NCBI GenBank assembly: GCA_965223815.1
Contig: OZ245019.1
Span: forward strand, 3,906,001-3,970,000
Reading direction: 5' to 3'
DNA length: 64,000 nt
Source of the DNA: HKST-UBA178 sp965223815
GTDB taxonomy: Bacteria > Pseudomonadota > Gammaproteobacteria > Chromatiales > Chromatiaceae
In this document: one piece after another, positions 16,460 to 24,433 of the stretch
How the letters are laid out: every line of letters starts with the position of its first letter
Numbering within the stretch: the first letter of the stretch is position 1
Translations under genes and position numbers: made by a program
Notes under the pieces: model-generated
Databases searched by the model: none
Told to the model about the DNA's origin: nothing
The model's input: the letters and a program-made list of their open reading frames with translations, nothing else

Positions 16460-17773
16460 TTGCCCAGCAAACTCACAAAAGCGCGATGGCTCGCTCTCTC
16501 GGTTCAGGGCGGACCCTGGACACGGGAGACTGTTGTTGAGCGAATCGCGCGGGTCTTACCGCCGGAGTTCGGTGACCTGGAACGATTGGCGGCCAGACTT
16601 AGCTGCCAGTTCGATGAAAACTCCGCCCCGGGCATTGACGATTTGGCAGGATTTTTTCTCAGGGAACCATCGTTGCAAACCGCACTGGAGAGCAAAGTAT
16701 CTATTTCGCTGTCTCTTGATTCTCCGGTTATGGATGAGCACCCTGCCGGTCTGGTCACATTTCCCCTGCCTCGGCTTTCGACATGGAAAGATGTGGGTTT
16801 ATGGTTGTCGCTGGATGACCGGGAGATCGCCTGGTTCGCGGATTGCAAATTGCGGCAAAGCAGAGTGACCGAAAAGCGGCTGCATCATTACCACTACTCC
16901 TGGATTCGAAAAAGATCGGGGAAACTACGCCTGTTGGAAATCCCGAAATCTCGACTGAAAGAGATTCAACGGACTGTTTTGCACGATATTCTCAACCGCA
17001 TCCCGGCACATCCCTGTACCCACGGCTTCCACCGCGGCCGCTCTACCAAGACGTTTGTTGCTCCACACATAGGCCAGGATGTTATCCTTCGTTTCGATCT
17101 AGCCGACTTTTTTCATTCGGTACCCCTGGGGCGTATTACGGCCCTATTCCGTCGTCTGGGTTATCCCCCGAACGTCGCCCGTTTGCTACAAGGCTTCTGC
17201 ACCCATTCTGTTTCCCCCCCTCTCGCCGGAAACGCCTTCAATGAACTGCCGTGGTATGCGCGTAAAAGACTGCAATGCAAACATCTGCCACAAGGCGCGC
17301 CCTCGTCTCCGCAGTTGGCGAACCTCTGTGCTTGGCGCCTGGATTGTCGGCTCCAGGGATTCGCGGATCGCTTTGGCTTTCACTATACCCGTTATGCCGA
17401 TGACATGGCATTCTCTGGGGGGGGAAGTTTGGCCAGGATGTCGGATTTCATCGAAAGACTTGTAGGCGGTATCGCCATCGAAGAGGGGTTTCTGTTAAAT
17501 CATCGCAAGACGCGTCTTCGAACATCGTCGCAGCGCCAGTACCTGGCTGGAATTGTTGCCAACAAGAAATTAAACTGCCGCCGATCTGATTGGGATCAGC
17601 TGAAGGCTATCTTATACAATTGCGTAAGGTACGGGCCGGAAAGCCAAAATCGAGACCAGGTTGCCGATTTCAAGGCTCACCTGAGAGGGAGATTGGCCTA
17701 TATCTCGTGGATCAATCCCTCTCGGGGAGCGAAGTTGAAACGACTTTGGGATCAGATTATTTGGAGCCAATAG
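16460..17773 (+). CDS. Retron-type reverse transcriptase
   Basis: This enzyme primes on and reverse-transcribes the adjacent msr-msd RNA. RT motifs are in order: GFHRGRSTKTFVAPH, LRFDLADFFHSVPL (first Asp), LPQGAPSSPQLANL, the catalytic RYADDMAFSG, and LAGIVANKKLN where many retrons have VTG. An N-terminal extension of about 130 residues (WLALSVQGGPW...) precedes the RT core, as in longer retron RTs such as the myxobacterial group. The frame is open from a GTG at 16394, but that lies inside the msr-msd RNA. The first in-frame candidate after it is TTG at 16460, giving 437 aa. No diversity-generating template or variable repeats were seen. Confidence 0.88.
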   Translation: MPSKLTKARWLALSVQGGPWTRETVVERIARVLPPEFGDLERLAARLSCQFDENSAPGIDDLAGFFLREPSLQTALESKVSISLSLDSPVMDEHPAGLVTFPLPRLSTWKDVGLWLSLDDREIAWFADCKLRQSRVTEKRLHHYHYSWIRKRSGKLRLLEIPKSRLKEIQRTVLHDILNRIPAHPCTHGFHRGRSTKTFVAPHIGQDVILRFDLADFFHSVPLGRITALFRRLGYPPNVARLLQGFCTHSVSPPLAGNAFNELPWYARKRLQCKHLPQGAPSSPQLANLCAWRLDCRLQGFADRFGFHYTRYADDMAFSGGGSLARMSDFIERLVGGIAIEEGFLLNHRKTRLRTSSQRQYLAGIVANKKLNCRRSDWDQLKAILYNCVRYGPESQNRDQVADFKAHLRGRLAYISWINPSRGAKLKRLWDQIIWSQ

Positions 17774-17941
17774 AGACTCCCTGAACAATCCGCTGCAGCG
17801 CGTCCGTTATCCTGTCTGCCGAAACGGTTCAAACCCGGCAGCCACCTGGATGAGTTGATATATCCACCGATACCCCGTTAAATTGCCACTAACATAATGC
17901 CTGGTCGACCCGGCATTTAACCAACCCTGATTTTATGGCAT

Positions 17942-19780
17942 GTGAATATTCTGGGGATTTCCGCTTACTATCACGACAGCGCTGCCGCGTTGGTACAGGG
18001 CGGTGAACCCATTGCCGCAGCGCAGGAAGAGCGTTTCTCCCGTAAAAAGCACGATCCCCGTTTTCCCGCCAACGCCATTGCTTACTGTCTCTCCGAGGCC
18101 GGGATCACACTGAAAGACCTGGATTACGTGGTCTTTTATGACAAGCCTCTGGTGAAATTTGAGCGACTACTGGAGACCTATCTAGCCTATGCACCATCAG
18201 GGTTTCGATCATTTCTGGCAGCAATGCCGGTTTGGCTAAAAGAGAAGCTGTTTCTCAAGGAGCTACTCAAAAAAGAGTTGATGAAATTGGGACGAGGCAA
18301 AACCGAAGCCCTGCCGAAATTGCTGTTTAGCGAGCACCATCAGTCCCACGCCGCTTCGGCATTCTTCCCCAGTCCCTATCGTCAGGCTGGCGTACTTTGC
18401 ATGGATGGCGTGGGCGAATGGGCTACCACTTCGGTATGGATGGGCGAAGGCAACAAGCTCACCCCCCTTTGGGAGATAGATTTTCCTCATTCCCTGGGCT
18501 TGCTTTACTCAGCGTTCACTTACTTCACGGGTTTCAAGGTTAATTCCGGGGAGTACAAAGTTATGGGCTTGGCTCCCTATGGGGAACCGATATACAAAGA
18601 CCTCATTCTTAAAAATCTGCTCTCACTCAAAGAGGACGGCAGCTTTCGTATGAATATGCGGTACTTCAACTATGCCAATGGGCTGACCATGACCAACAGA
18701 CTGTTCGACAAGTTGTTTGGCGGCCCACCGCGTAAACCGGAGTCACCCGTAACCCAACGGGAAATGGATATTGCCAGCTCTATCCAGGCGGTAACCGAAG
18801 AGGTGGTCATGCGCCTCGGCAGGACGATGCACAGGGAGACCGGCGTGGACTACCTCTGTCTTGCTGGGGGTGTGGCGCTCAACTGCGTCGCCAACGGACG
18901 GTTGTTGAGAGAAGGGCCATACAAGGACATCTGGGTTCAACCGGCTGCCGGAGATGCCGGCGGTGCCCTAGGCGCCGCACTTTCCGTCTGGTACGAATAT
19001 CTCGATAACACTCGCAGCGCCAACGCTGCCGATGATATGCAGGGTGCCTATCTGGGACCGAAGTACACTGAAGTGGAAATCAAGGATTATCTCGACTCTA
19101 TCGACGCCAAGTATAAAAGGCTCGACGATGACAAGTTGATGCCGCTACTGGCGGAAATTCTGGACAACGAAAAAGTGATCGGCTGGTTCCAGGGGAGAAT
19201 GGAGTTCGGACCACGTGCATTGGGAGGACGCTCCATAATCGGCGATCCTCGCAGCAAGACCATGCAGTCGGTTATGAACCTCAAGATCAAGCAACGGGAG
19301 TCTTTTCGGCCGTTTGCACCATCGGTGCGGGCGGAAAAAGTGTCCGAGTATTTCGAACTCGATCGCGCCAGCCCATACATGCTGTTTGTGGCGCCCGTAG
19401 CTGAAAACATTCGTACCGAGACAACAGCGGAAATGAAAAACCTTTTTGGCATCGAGAGACTGAATGTGCCCAGATCGGAGATTCCCGCTGTTACCCACGT
19501 GGACTACTCAGCGCGGATTCAAACGGTACACCGGGAGACCAACCCCAGATACTACGATCTTATTCGCCACTTTGAACAACGCACCGGTTGTCCGGTTGTT
19601 GTAAATACATCCTTCAACGTTCGGGGCGAACCCATTGTCGCCAGCCCGGAAGATGCCTATCGTTGTTTCATGGGTACGGAAATGGACTATCTGGTGCTGG
19701 AAAACTTTCTGCTGGAGAAACAAGAACAACCTGTGGGGAACCACGATGGCGCCTGGAAAAACGAGCTCGAGCTGGATTGA
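17942..19780 (+). CDS. Carbamoyltransferase, NodU/CmcH family
   Basis: These enzymes transfer a carbamoyl group from carbamoyl phosphate, through an ATP-dependent carbamoyl-adenylate, to a hydroxyl on a sugar or natural product. The 612-aa length is typical. The N-terminal Kae1-like half starts MNILGISAYYHDSAAALVQG and has EERFSRKKHD and HHQSHAASAFFPSPY (metal-binding His). CLAGGVALNCVANGRL and the C-terminal half MEFGPRALGGRSIIGDPR are also present. GTG is the start (17942). The next two genes (SxtJ-like and DUF5989) follow with tight spacing, a set that commonly travels together, often near polysaccharide genes. The substrate is unknown. Confidence 0.9.
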   Translation: MNILGISAYYHDSAAALVQGGEPIAAAQEERFSRKKHDPRFPANAIAYCLSEAGITLKDLDYVVFYDKPLVKFERLLETYLAYAPSGFRSFLAAMPVWLKEKLFLKELLKKELMKLGRGKTEALPKLLFSEHHQSHAASAFFPSPYRQAGVLCMDGVGEWATTSVWMGEGNKLTPLWEIDFPHSLGLLYSAFTYFTGFKVNSGEYKVMGLAPYGEPIYKDLILKNLLSLKEDGSFRMNMRYFNYANGLTMTNRLFDKLFGGPPRKPESPVTQREMDIASSIQAVTEEVVMRLGRTMHRETGVDYLCLAGGVALNCVANGRLLREGPYKDIWVQPAAGDAGGALGAALSVWYEYLDNTRSANAADDMQGAYLGPKYTEVEIKDYLDSIDAKYKRLDDDKLMPLLAEILDNEKVIGWFQGRMEFGPRALGGRSIIGDPRSKTMQSVMNLKIKQRESFRPFAPSVRAEKVSEYFELDRASPYMLFVAPVAENIRTETTAEMKNLFGIERLNVPRSEIPAVTHVDYSARIQTVHRETNPRYYDLIRHFEQRTGCPVVVNTSFNVRGEPIVASPEDAYRCFMGTEMDYLVLENFLLEKQEQPVGNHDGAWKNELELD

Positions 19781-19788
19781 GGAAAACG

Positions 19789-20196
19789 ATGGCGCATGAA
19801 ATACCCGAGTTGGACCGTAAAGGATTAAGACAGTTTGGCTTAGTGACGGGCGGCATTATCGCTATATTGTTCGGTCTGTTTTTTCCGTGGCTGCTGGAAA
19901 TTTCCATTCCCCGCTGGCCTTGGGTGATAGCGGCCTTGCTTTCGGTTTGGGGTCTTATCGCACCCATGTCACTCAGTCCTGTCTATCGGTCATGGATGAA
20001 ATTCGGACTGCTGCTCAGCCGGATTACAACACCCGTTATTTTGGGTACCGTTTACTACCTCCTGATTTTTCCCATGGGGTTTGTCATGCGCCGCTTCGGC
20101 CGAGATCCCATGACGCGTAATCTCGATGACAAGGTGGCAAGCTACCGTGTAGCGAGCCGCAAAGCCCCTAAGAGCAATATGGAGCGGCCCTTCTGA
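19789..20196 (+). CDS. SxtJ-family small membrane protein
   Basis: A 135-aa integral membrane protein with three to four hydrophobic helices (FGLVTGGIIAILFGLFFPW; PWVIAALLSVWGLIAP; TTPVILGTVYYLLIFPMGF). It ends with a basic tail, MRRFGRDPMTRNLDD. SxtJ-like proteins sit next to carbamoyltransferases, including in the saxitoxin cluster where the name comes from; the function is unknown. I placed the start at the ATG at 19789 because TGAGGA lies 6 nt upstream, 8 bp after the carbamoyltransferase stop. The last base of its TGA is the first base of the next gene's ATG, so translation is probably coupled. Confidence 0.85.
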   Translation: MAHEIPELDRKGLRQFGLVTGGIIAILFGLFFPWLLEISIPRWPWVIAALLSVWGLIAPMSLSPVYRSWMKFGLLLSRITTPVILGTVYYLLIFPMGFVMRRFGRDPMTRNLDDKVASYRVASRKAPKSNMERPF

Positions 20197-20348
20197 TGAT
20201 GGAACTAGTGAAAGACCTCTGGCTGTTCATGCGTGAGCGAAAGAAGTTCTGGCTCCTGCCTATTATCTTGGTGATGGTGTTGTTGGGTGGGCTACTGGTA
20301 TTAACCCAGGGGTCGGCGGTCGCGCCCTTCATATATACGCTATTTTGA
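20196..20348 (+). CDS. DUF5989-family small membrane protein
   Basis: A 50-aa protein starting at an ATG that overlaps the SxtJ stop (TGATG), reading MMELVKDLWLFMRERKKFWL then a hydrophobic helix LPIILVMVLLGGLLVL and ending APFIYTLF. Its size, the W-F-x-R-E-R-K-K-x-W pattern and its place after carbamoyltransferase and SxtJ-like genes match the DUF5989 family. The function is unknown; it probably forms a membrane complex with the upstream proteins. Confidence 0.85.
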   Translation: MMELVKDLWLFMRERKKFWLLPIILVMVLLGGLLVLTQGSAVAPFIYTLF

Positions 20349-20465
20349 ATTTGACTTAAATTCGTGAGAAGCACGTGACCGACCTGGTTCGGCCACGGAG
20401 TGTTGGGGTTAGGCTGAGTAAATAAATCTCCGCTTACCAATCAATATCCATGCCGGACAGAGACA

Positions 20466-21422
20466 ATGCACAATGCAAGGCGGGTGACTATATTGGGATG
20501 GGCGCTGATCATTCTCGTCAACCTGTTGTTTGTGCTGGGCATAGGTGAGATCGCCCTCCGACTGGTTCCGCCCAACCCTCGTACCCTGTTGGATATTGTG
20601 GAAAGGACGGACGATTCCAGGCCATACAGGTTGCAGCCAAATACCCAAACTTCGTTTCTCGGTTTTAGTGACCCTATGCCCCACCCCATCACTTGGCAGA
20701 TTAACGATCATGGGATTCGCGCCGACCGGGCGATTGCAGACAAGAACGGTCGCTTCCGTATCTTGACCTATGGCGACAGCGAGACTTTCGGCTGGTCAGT
20801 TCAGCTAGAGGACACCTGGCAGCGGCGCATGGAAGCCATCGACGATCGTATCCAGGTCCTCAATCTCGGCATTCCGGGTTATAACGCTGAGAATGTGGCA
20901 GAACACATGGAATTGACAGCGCCTGCACTGAACCCCGACCTCATCATGTACCTGTTCCACAAAAATGATTTCTACGACTCTCTAAGCATCAGCCCGGTGT
21001 TGTCCAAGTCGGAGCTCTATGTTCATTTACGAATGGCAATATACGCATTGGGCGCGGATCGGCGTCATGCTTGGCGCAGGTCGCCGGAGGCATATCGCTT
21101 CGTGGCTTCTCAAATCGAGCGCATGCTGGCGGTAGCCAAGCGCATTGATGTGCCCTTCGTCATCGCCTTCCGCCATTGGAAATACCGGGGAGTAATGGAG
21201 AGAGAATACTGGAGAAATGATGCCCTTGCGCTGGCAAGCGCATTGCCGCGCACCCCGAAGTTCAGTGCCGAAGCGGTGAACATTGAACCCGTTGTAGAAC
21301 CGTTTCCCCGTCGCGACAACCACCTCACCGAGCCTGCGCAAGAGGCGCTGGCTATTCAGTTATGCGAATTCCTGTCGGGAGTTCCGGACAATGGATGTTA
21401 CTGGTCTGGCGCCGGTCACTAA
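20466..21422 (+). CDS. SGNH/GDSL-type hydrolase-like protein, membrane-anchored
   Basis: A 318-aa protein with an N-terminal signal-anchor helix (VTILGWALIILVNLLFVLGIG) and an SGNH hydrolase fold outside the cytoplasm. Block I with the nucleophile Ser is ILTYGDSETFGWSV (about residue 97-110). The Asn block appears as MYLFHKNDFYD, and the C-terminal Asp-His pair as RRDNHLTEPAQEALA. The usual D-x-x-H is here D-N-H. Such enzymes add or remove acyl groups on glycans or lipids. It follows the carbamoyltransferase/SxtJ/DUF5989 genes after 117 bp, which suggests joint work on an extracellular glycan or lipid, but this is inference. Confidence 0.8.
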   Translation: MHNARRVTILGWALIILVNLLFVLGIGEIALRLVPPNPRTLLDIVERTDDSRPYRLQPNTQTSFLGFSDPMPHPITWQINDHGIRADRAIADKNGRFRILTYGDSETFGWSVQLEDTWQRRMEAIDDRIQVLNLGIPGYNAENVAEHMELTAPALNPDLIMYLFHKNDFYDSLSISPVLSKSELYVHLRMAIYALGADRRHAWRRSPEAYRFVASQIERMLAVAKRIDVPFVIAFRHWKYRGVMEREYWRNDALALASALPRTPKFSAEAVNIEPVVEPFPRRDNHLTEPAQEALAIQLCEFLSGVPDNGCYWSGAGH

Positions 21423-21610
21423 TCCCAGTAAAGGTGACAATAGGACTCTCACGATGAAAAGTCTTCCTAGCGTTTACATGGGTCAACCAGGAGAGCCAGC
21501 TCTTATGCTGGGGGTAGAATGCAGCCTCAGCGTTAAAAAATACGGATTTACTGCATTGCGCCTGGGTGCGGGTACAGAATAGGACTTTTCGCTGCCATCT
21601 GGACTTGTAC

Positions 21611-21646
21611 TTGACTTTTCACGACTATTGGTTAGGATTCCTAACC
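21611..21646 (+). promoter_or_regulatory. Promoter with palindromic operator overlapping the marR-like start
   Basis: A 17-nt near-perfect palindrome, GGTTAGGATTCCTAACC (21630-21646), ends directly against the ATG at 21647. TTGACT (21611-21616) and TAGGAT (21633-21638), 16 nt apart, form a plausible sigma-70 promoter. The palindrome therefore covers the -10 and start region, fitting autorepression. No ribosome binding site fits, so the message may be leaderless. A related half-matching site, GTTAGGAGTCCTT, lies at 22295-22307 before the cytochrome P460 gene. Confidence 0.6.
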
Positions 21647-22240
21647 ATGAAGTTCGATAACATCACTGAGCCACTCGCCAGCCGCTTAGCCGATGGGCTC
21701 ACCCGCCTGGCGGCTGTAGCGCGTCAATTAGACTGGCAAACTGCTGAAACCGCCGGCTTGTCACCGACTCAGGCTGACATCCTCCGTTTCGTTGCCAACC
21801 GGCCGGAGGGGACACGCCTAACCCAGACTGCCGGTCATGTCGGTGTCCGTAAGGCGACGGCTAGTGATGCCGTTACTACCTTGGAGCGCAAGGCGCTGAT
21901 TCGCAAATACCCGGACGCCTCCGATGGCCGCGCTGTCGCATTAAAAGCAACAGCCAAGGGTCAGCAGGTCGCACAAGGCTGGCCCGCCAGCTTCGTTCCT
22001 GTGGTCGAGGGTCTCTCCCTAACCGAGCAGGAGCTTCTGTTGGAACTGGTAGTAAAGATGATACGACAGCTGCAGCGACGCAATTTGATCGCACCGCAAC
22101 GAATCTGCGTAACCTGTCGCCACTTCCGTAAGAATGTGGCACCCCGGACGAGGGCACCGCACTTCTGTGCTTTTGTAAATGCGCCAATGGGAGAGCGGCA
22201 CTTGAGGATCGACTGCCCAGAGCACGAAGCCTCCGGCTGA
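21647..22240 (+). CDS. MarR-family transcriptional regulator with C-terminal cysteine cluster
   Basis: A winged-helix DNA-binding regulator of 197 aa. The MarR fold spans residues about 20-145: LSPTQADILRFV, then the recognition helix region VGVRKATASDAVTTLERKALI and the wing RKYPDASDGRAVALK. The C-terminus has C-V-T-C, FCAFVNAPMG and D-C-P-E-H-E: four cysteines and nearby histidines that could bind a metal or Fe-S cluster and sense redox or NO. The ATG at 21647 was chosen over an upstream GTG-like extension because the palindromic operator abuts it. The similar site before the next gene (cytochrome P460) suggests that gene is its target. Confidence 0.85.
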   Translation: MKFDNITEPLASRLADGLTRLAAVARQLDWQTAETAGLSPTQADILRFVANRPEGTRLTQTAGHVGVRKATASDAVTTLERKALIRKYPDASDGRAVALKATAKGQQVAQGWPASFVPVVEGLSLTEQELLLELVVKMIRQLQRRNLIAPQRICVTCRHFRKNVAPRTRAPHFCAFVNAPMGERHLRIDCPEHEASG

Positions 22241-22434
22241 CAGGGAAAAGAACTGTCCAAATCTCAGCGGTTTGGGTGCTAATTGATCTATTTAGTTAGG
22301 AGTCCTTCTTATATCGGTAACAACTTTAAATATCAATTTTCAGCTTCGCACCACGCACTACGATCGGCGGCGCTGAACCCCGCCCTTAGACATCGGCATC
22401 GTAACTGCCGATTTACACAAAGGAGGAAAAACTC

Positions 22435-22911
22435 ATGAAATCATGTCTATTGACCTTGGCCAGCACAGCAGTTATTGCCCCATCCTGGGCCGCAGATCCC
22501 GAAGTTTCCTATCCCAGCGGCTATCACGAATGGAGACACATCAAAAGTATGGTTATTGAGGAGGGCCATCCCCTCTACGAAGCCTTCGGAGGAATTCACC
22601 ACCTGTACGCCAATAACAAAGCCGTCGAGGGTTACCAGGCAGGGCGTTTTCCCGATGGTTCAGTCATCGTATTCGATCTATTGCAGGCGGTGCATTCGGA
22701 TCATGCCGTGACCGAGGGTGAACGGAAAGTCCTTGGCGTAATGCACAAGGATATAGAAAAGTACCCTGACACCGGAGGTTGGGGTTTCGAAGGATTCAGC
22801 GGCGGTGATCCCTCCACACCGGTTGTAGGCAACAACGCTGCCTCTGCCTGTTTCGCCTGTCATCTACAGCAACAGAGCCAGGACTATGTTTTCAGTCGCT
22901 TGCGCGACTAG
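22435..22911 (+). CDS. Cytochrome P460 family protein
   Basis: Cytochromes P460 are periplasmic c-type hemoproteins; characterised members oxidise hydroxylamine or bind NO. The 158-aa precursor has a signal peptide (to about residue 20, SWAADP). The P460 domain follows: YHEWRHIKSMVIEEGHPLYEAFGGIHHLY, GRFPDGSVIVFDL, and the C-terminal heme motif CFACH. The cross-linking Lys of true P460 cannot be assigned with confidence. A strong AAAGGAGG stands 9 nt before the ATG. It follows the MarR-type regulator with 194 bp between, containing a site like that regulator's operator. Confidence 0.85.
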   Translation: MKSCLLTLASTAVIAPSWAADPEVSYPSGYHEWRHIKSMVIEEGHPLYEAFGGIHHLYANNKAVEGYQAGRFPDGSVIVFDLLQAVHSDHAVTEGERKVLGVMHKDIEKYPDTGGWGFEGFSGGDPSTPVVGNNAASACFACHLQQQSQDYVFSRLRD

Positions 22912-23011
22912 ATCATCCTGTTAGATAAATGGGCGCGATGCATCACTCCTTTCACCAGCGCTTACAACTGAGCGGCTTATCGTCGGCTCAACACCGAGAG
23001 GAGTGAATCAT

Positions 23012-23055
23012 TCCAGGGAGCGCACTTGCTGATAACATTCGGGGCGCTCCCTGGA
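23012..23055 (+). terminator. Rho-independent-like terminator after the cytochrome P460 gene
   Basis: A perfect 12-bp inverted repeat, TCCAGGGAGCGC at 23012-23023 and GCGCTCCCTGGA at 23044-23055, is separated by 20 nt and followed by TTTTA. It lies 100 bp after the P460 stop and directly before the stop of the convergent repeat-protein gene, so it may end transcription from both sides. The loop is longer than ideal. Confidence 0.55.
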
Positions 23056-23072
23056 TTTTACAGGCAGGCGTC

Positions 23073-24179
23073 CTAATCCCGGTTATTTGGCTCCTCTGGA
23101 GCCGGCTCCTCAACTTTGGCCGTCGGGGATTCTTGGGTGCCTTGATCCTCTTGACCCTGCATACCGCCCATTCCCTGCTGGCCCTGCATGCCGCCCATGC
23201 CTTGCTGGCCCTGCATGCCTCCCATTCCTTGTTGACCCTGCATACCGCCCATTCCCTGCTGTCCCTGCATGCCGCTCATGCCCTGCTGGCCCTGCATACC
23301 GCCCATGCCCTGCTGACCTTGCATGCCACCCATGCCCGGCATTGCTCCCTGCCCGGTATAGCCCTGGACTGAGGGATCGTAACCCCAATTGTAGTACTGT
23401 TGACCTTGGTACTGCGGTACACCGTACCCCTGTTGATACTGAGGAGCAGGCATCATCTGACCACCGTAGCCCTGCTGGTACTGAGGACCCTGCATCATCG
23501 GTGCGCCATATCCATAGCCCTGCTGGTACTGGGGACCTTGCATCATCGGCGCGCCGTATCCATAGCCCTGCTTGTACTGGGGACCCTGCATCATCGGTGC
23601 GCCGTATCCATAGCCCTGCTGGTACTGGGGACCTTGCATCATCGGTGCGCCGTATCCATAGCCCTGCTGATACTGGGGACCCTGCATCATCGGTGCGCCG
23701 TATCCATAGCCCTGCTGATACTGGGGACCCTGCATCATCGGTGCGCCGTATCCATAGCCCTGCTGATACTGGGGACCCTGCATCATCGGTGCGTCATAGC
23801 CGTAGTCCTGCTGGTACTGAGGACCTTGAACCATAGGTGCATCATAACCATAGCCCTGCTGATACTGTCGGCCCTGCCCCAAAGGCCCACCATATCCAGA
23901 CTGCCCTTCGTAGTTGTGATACCCGCCATGCTCATAGCCGTGTCGGGAGTCGAATTCACCGGGATACCCTTGCGGATACCCCTGTTGGCTCCCGGGTGGA
24001 TAGGCATTCTCCTCTTGTCGCCAGTTTTCCTCCCCCTTGTTGTCGCCAAACATCTTTCCCGGACTCATCCATTTAGATGGATTCATCATGTTTCCCATAT
24101 CGATGGCGGCAGCCAACGGGGATATTGTCACCAGTGAAATGGCTGTAGCGACTATTGAAATTCGATTTTTCGCGTTCAT
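23073..24179 (-). CDS. Secreted low-complexity Gln/Gly/Tyr/Met repeat protein
   Basis: A 368-aa exported protein of unknown function. The start at ATG 24179 has GGAGAAG 6 nt upstream and begins a good signal peptide (MNAKNRISIVATAISLV...SPLAAA). After a polar region come about eight near-identical 16-residue units, QGPQYQQGYGYGAPMM, with degenerate copies at both ends. Then follow seven 9-residue units of MGGMQGQQG type and an acidic tail ending EEPNNRD. The composition (Gln, Gly, Tyr, Met) resembles disordered, adhesive or metal-binding proteins. Copy number is likely variable by slippage. It has no close neighbour on its strand. Confidence 0.75.
   Translation of the reverse strand: MNAKNRISIVATAISLVTISPLAAAIDMGNMMNPSKWMSPGKMFGDNKGEENWRQEENAYPPGSQQGYPQGYPGEFDSRHGYEHGGYHNYEGQSGYGGPLGQGRQYQQGYGYDAPMVQGPQYQQDYGYDAPMMQGPQYQQGYGYGAPMMQGPQYQQGYGYGAPMMQGPQYQQGYGYGAPMMQGPQYQQGYGYGAPMMQGPQYKQGYGYGAPMMQGPQYQQGYGYGAPMMQGPQYQQGYGGQMMPAPQYQQGYGVPQYQGQQYYNWGYDPSVQGYTGQGAMPGMGGMQGQQGMGGMQGQQGMSGMQGQQGMGGMQGQQGMGGMQGQQGMGGMQGQQGMGGMQGQEDQGTQESPTAKVEEPAPEEPNNRD
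23148..23340 (-). repeat. 27-bp tandem coding repeats
   Basis: Seven tandem units of 27 bp, each coding nine residues of MGGMQGQQG type (one unit has MSG). The DNA is nearly identical between units, so this is a second, independent slippage-prone array in the same gene. Limits are approximate. Confidence 0.85.
23466..23865 (-). repeat. 48-bp tandem coding repeats
   Basis: About eight tandem units of 48 bp, each coding a 16-residue QGPQYQQGYGYGAPMM-type unit. Most units differ by only a few bases (for example GAP versus DAP codons), which points to recent expansion or gene conversion. Limits are approximate. Confidence 0.85.
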
Positions 24180-24433
24180 CTGGTACTTCTCCGTTTTGAT
24201 TTTGACGAGCATGAGCGCAAACGACTCACGCTCCCGTTGTCATCGGTTTTCTCATTGCTCAGGCGCGCTTTGGCCTACCCAATTGAGATTATTCGACCCC
24301 ATATTTCCAACATGTTCAACAGCAATTGCCCCCAAGAGTGACCTAAAACAAGCCTCCTCAAGGTGAATTTGAAGCTCGACATTGACCCGAATCCGGTTCC
24401 CTCGTAGTCTCAACTCATTCGTATTACCGAGCA

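Noticed and set aside
16394..17773. Diversity-generating retroelement instead of retron
   Set aside because: No template/variable repeat pair or accessory gene was seen, the RT has LPQGAPSSP rather than the SQ-type motif of DGR enzymes, and the a1/a2 RNA fits a retron.
23148..23865. CRISPR-like array from regular repeats
   Set aside because: The units are directly adjacent and in frame within one open reading frame with a signal peptide; there are no spacers.
23087..24137. Long plus-strand frames opposite the repeat protein
   Set aside because: Antisense of the repetitive gene; Pro/Ser/Leu/His-rich with no start signals. The minus frame has a ribosome binding site and signal peptide.
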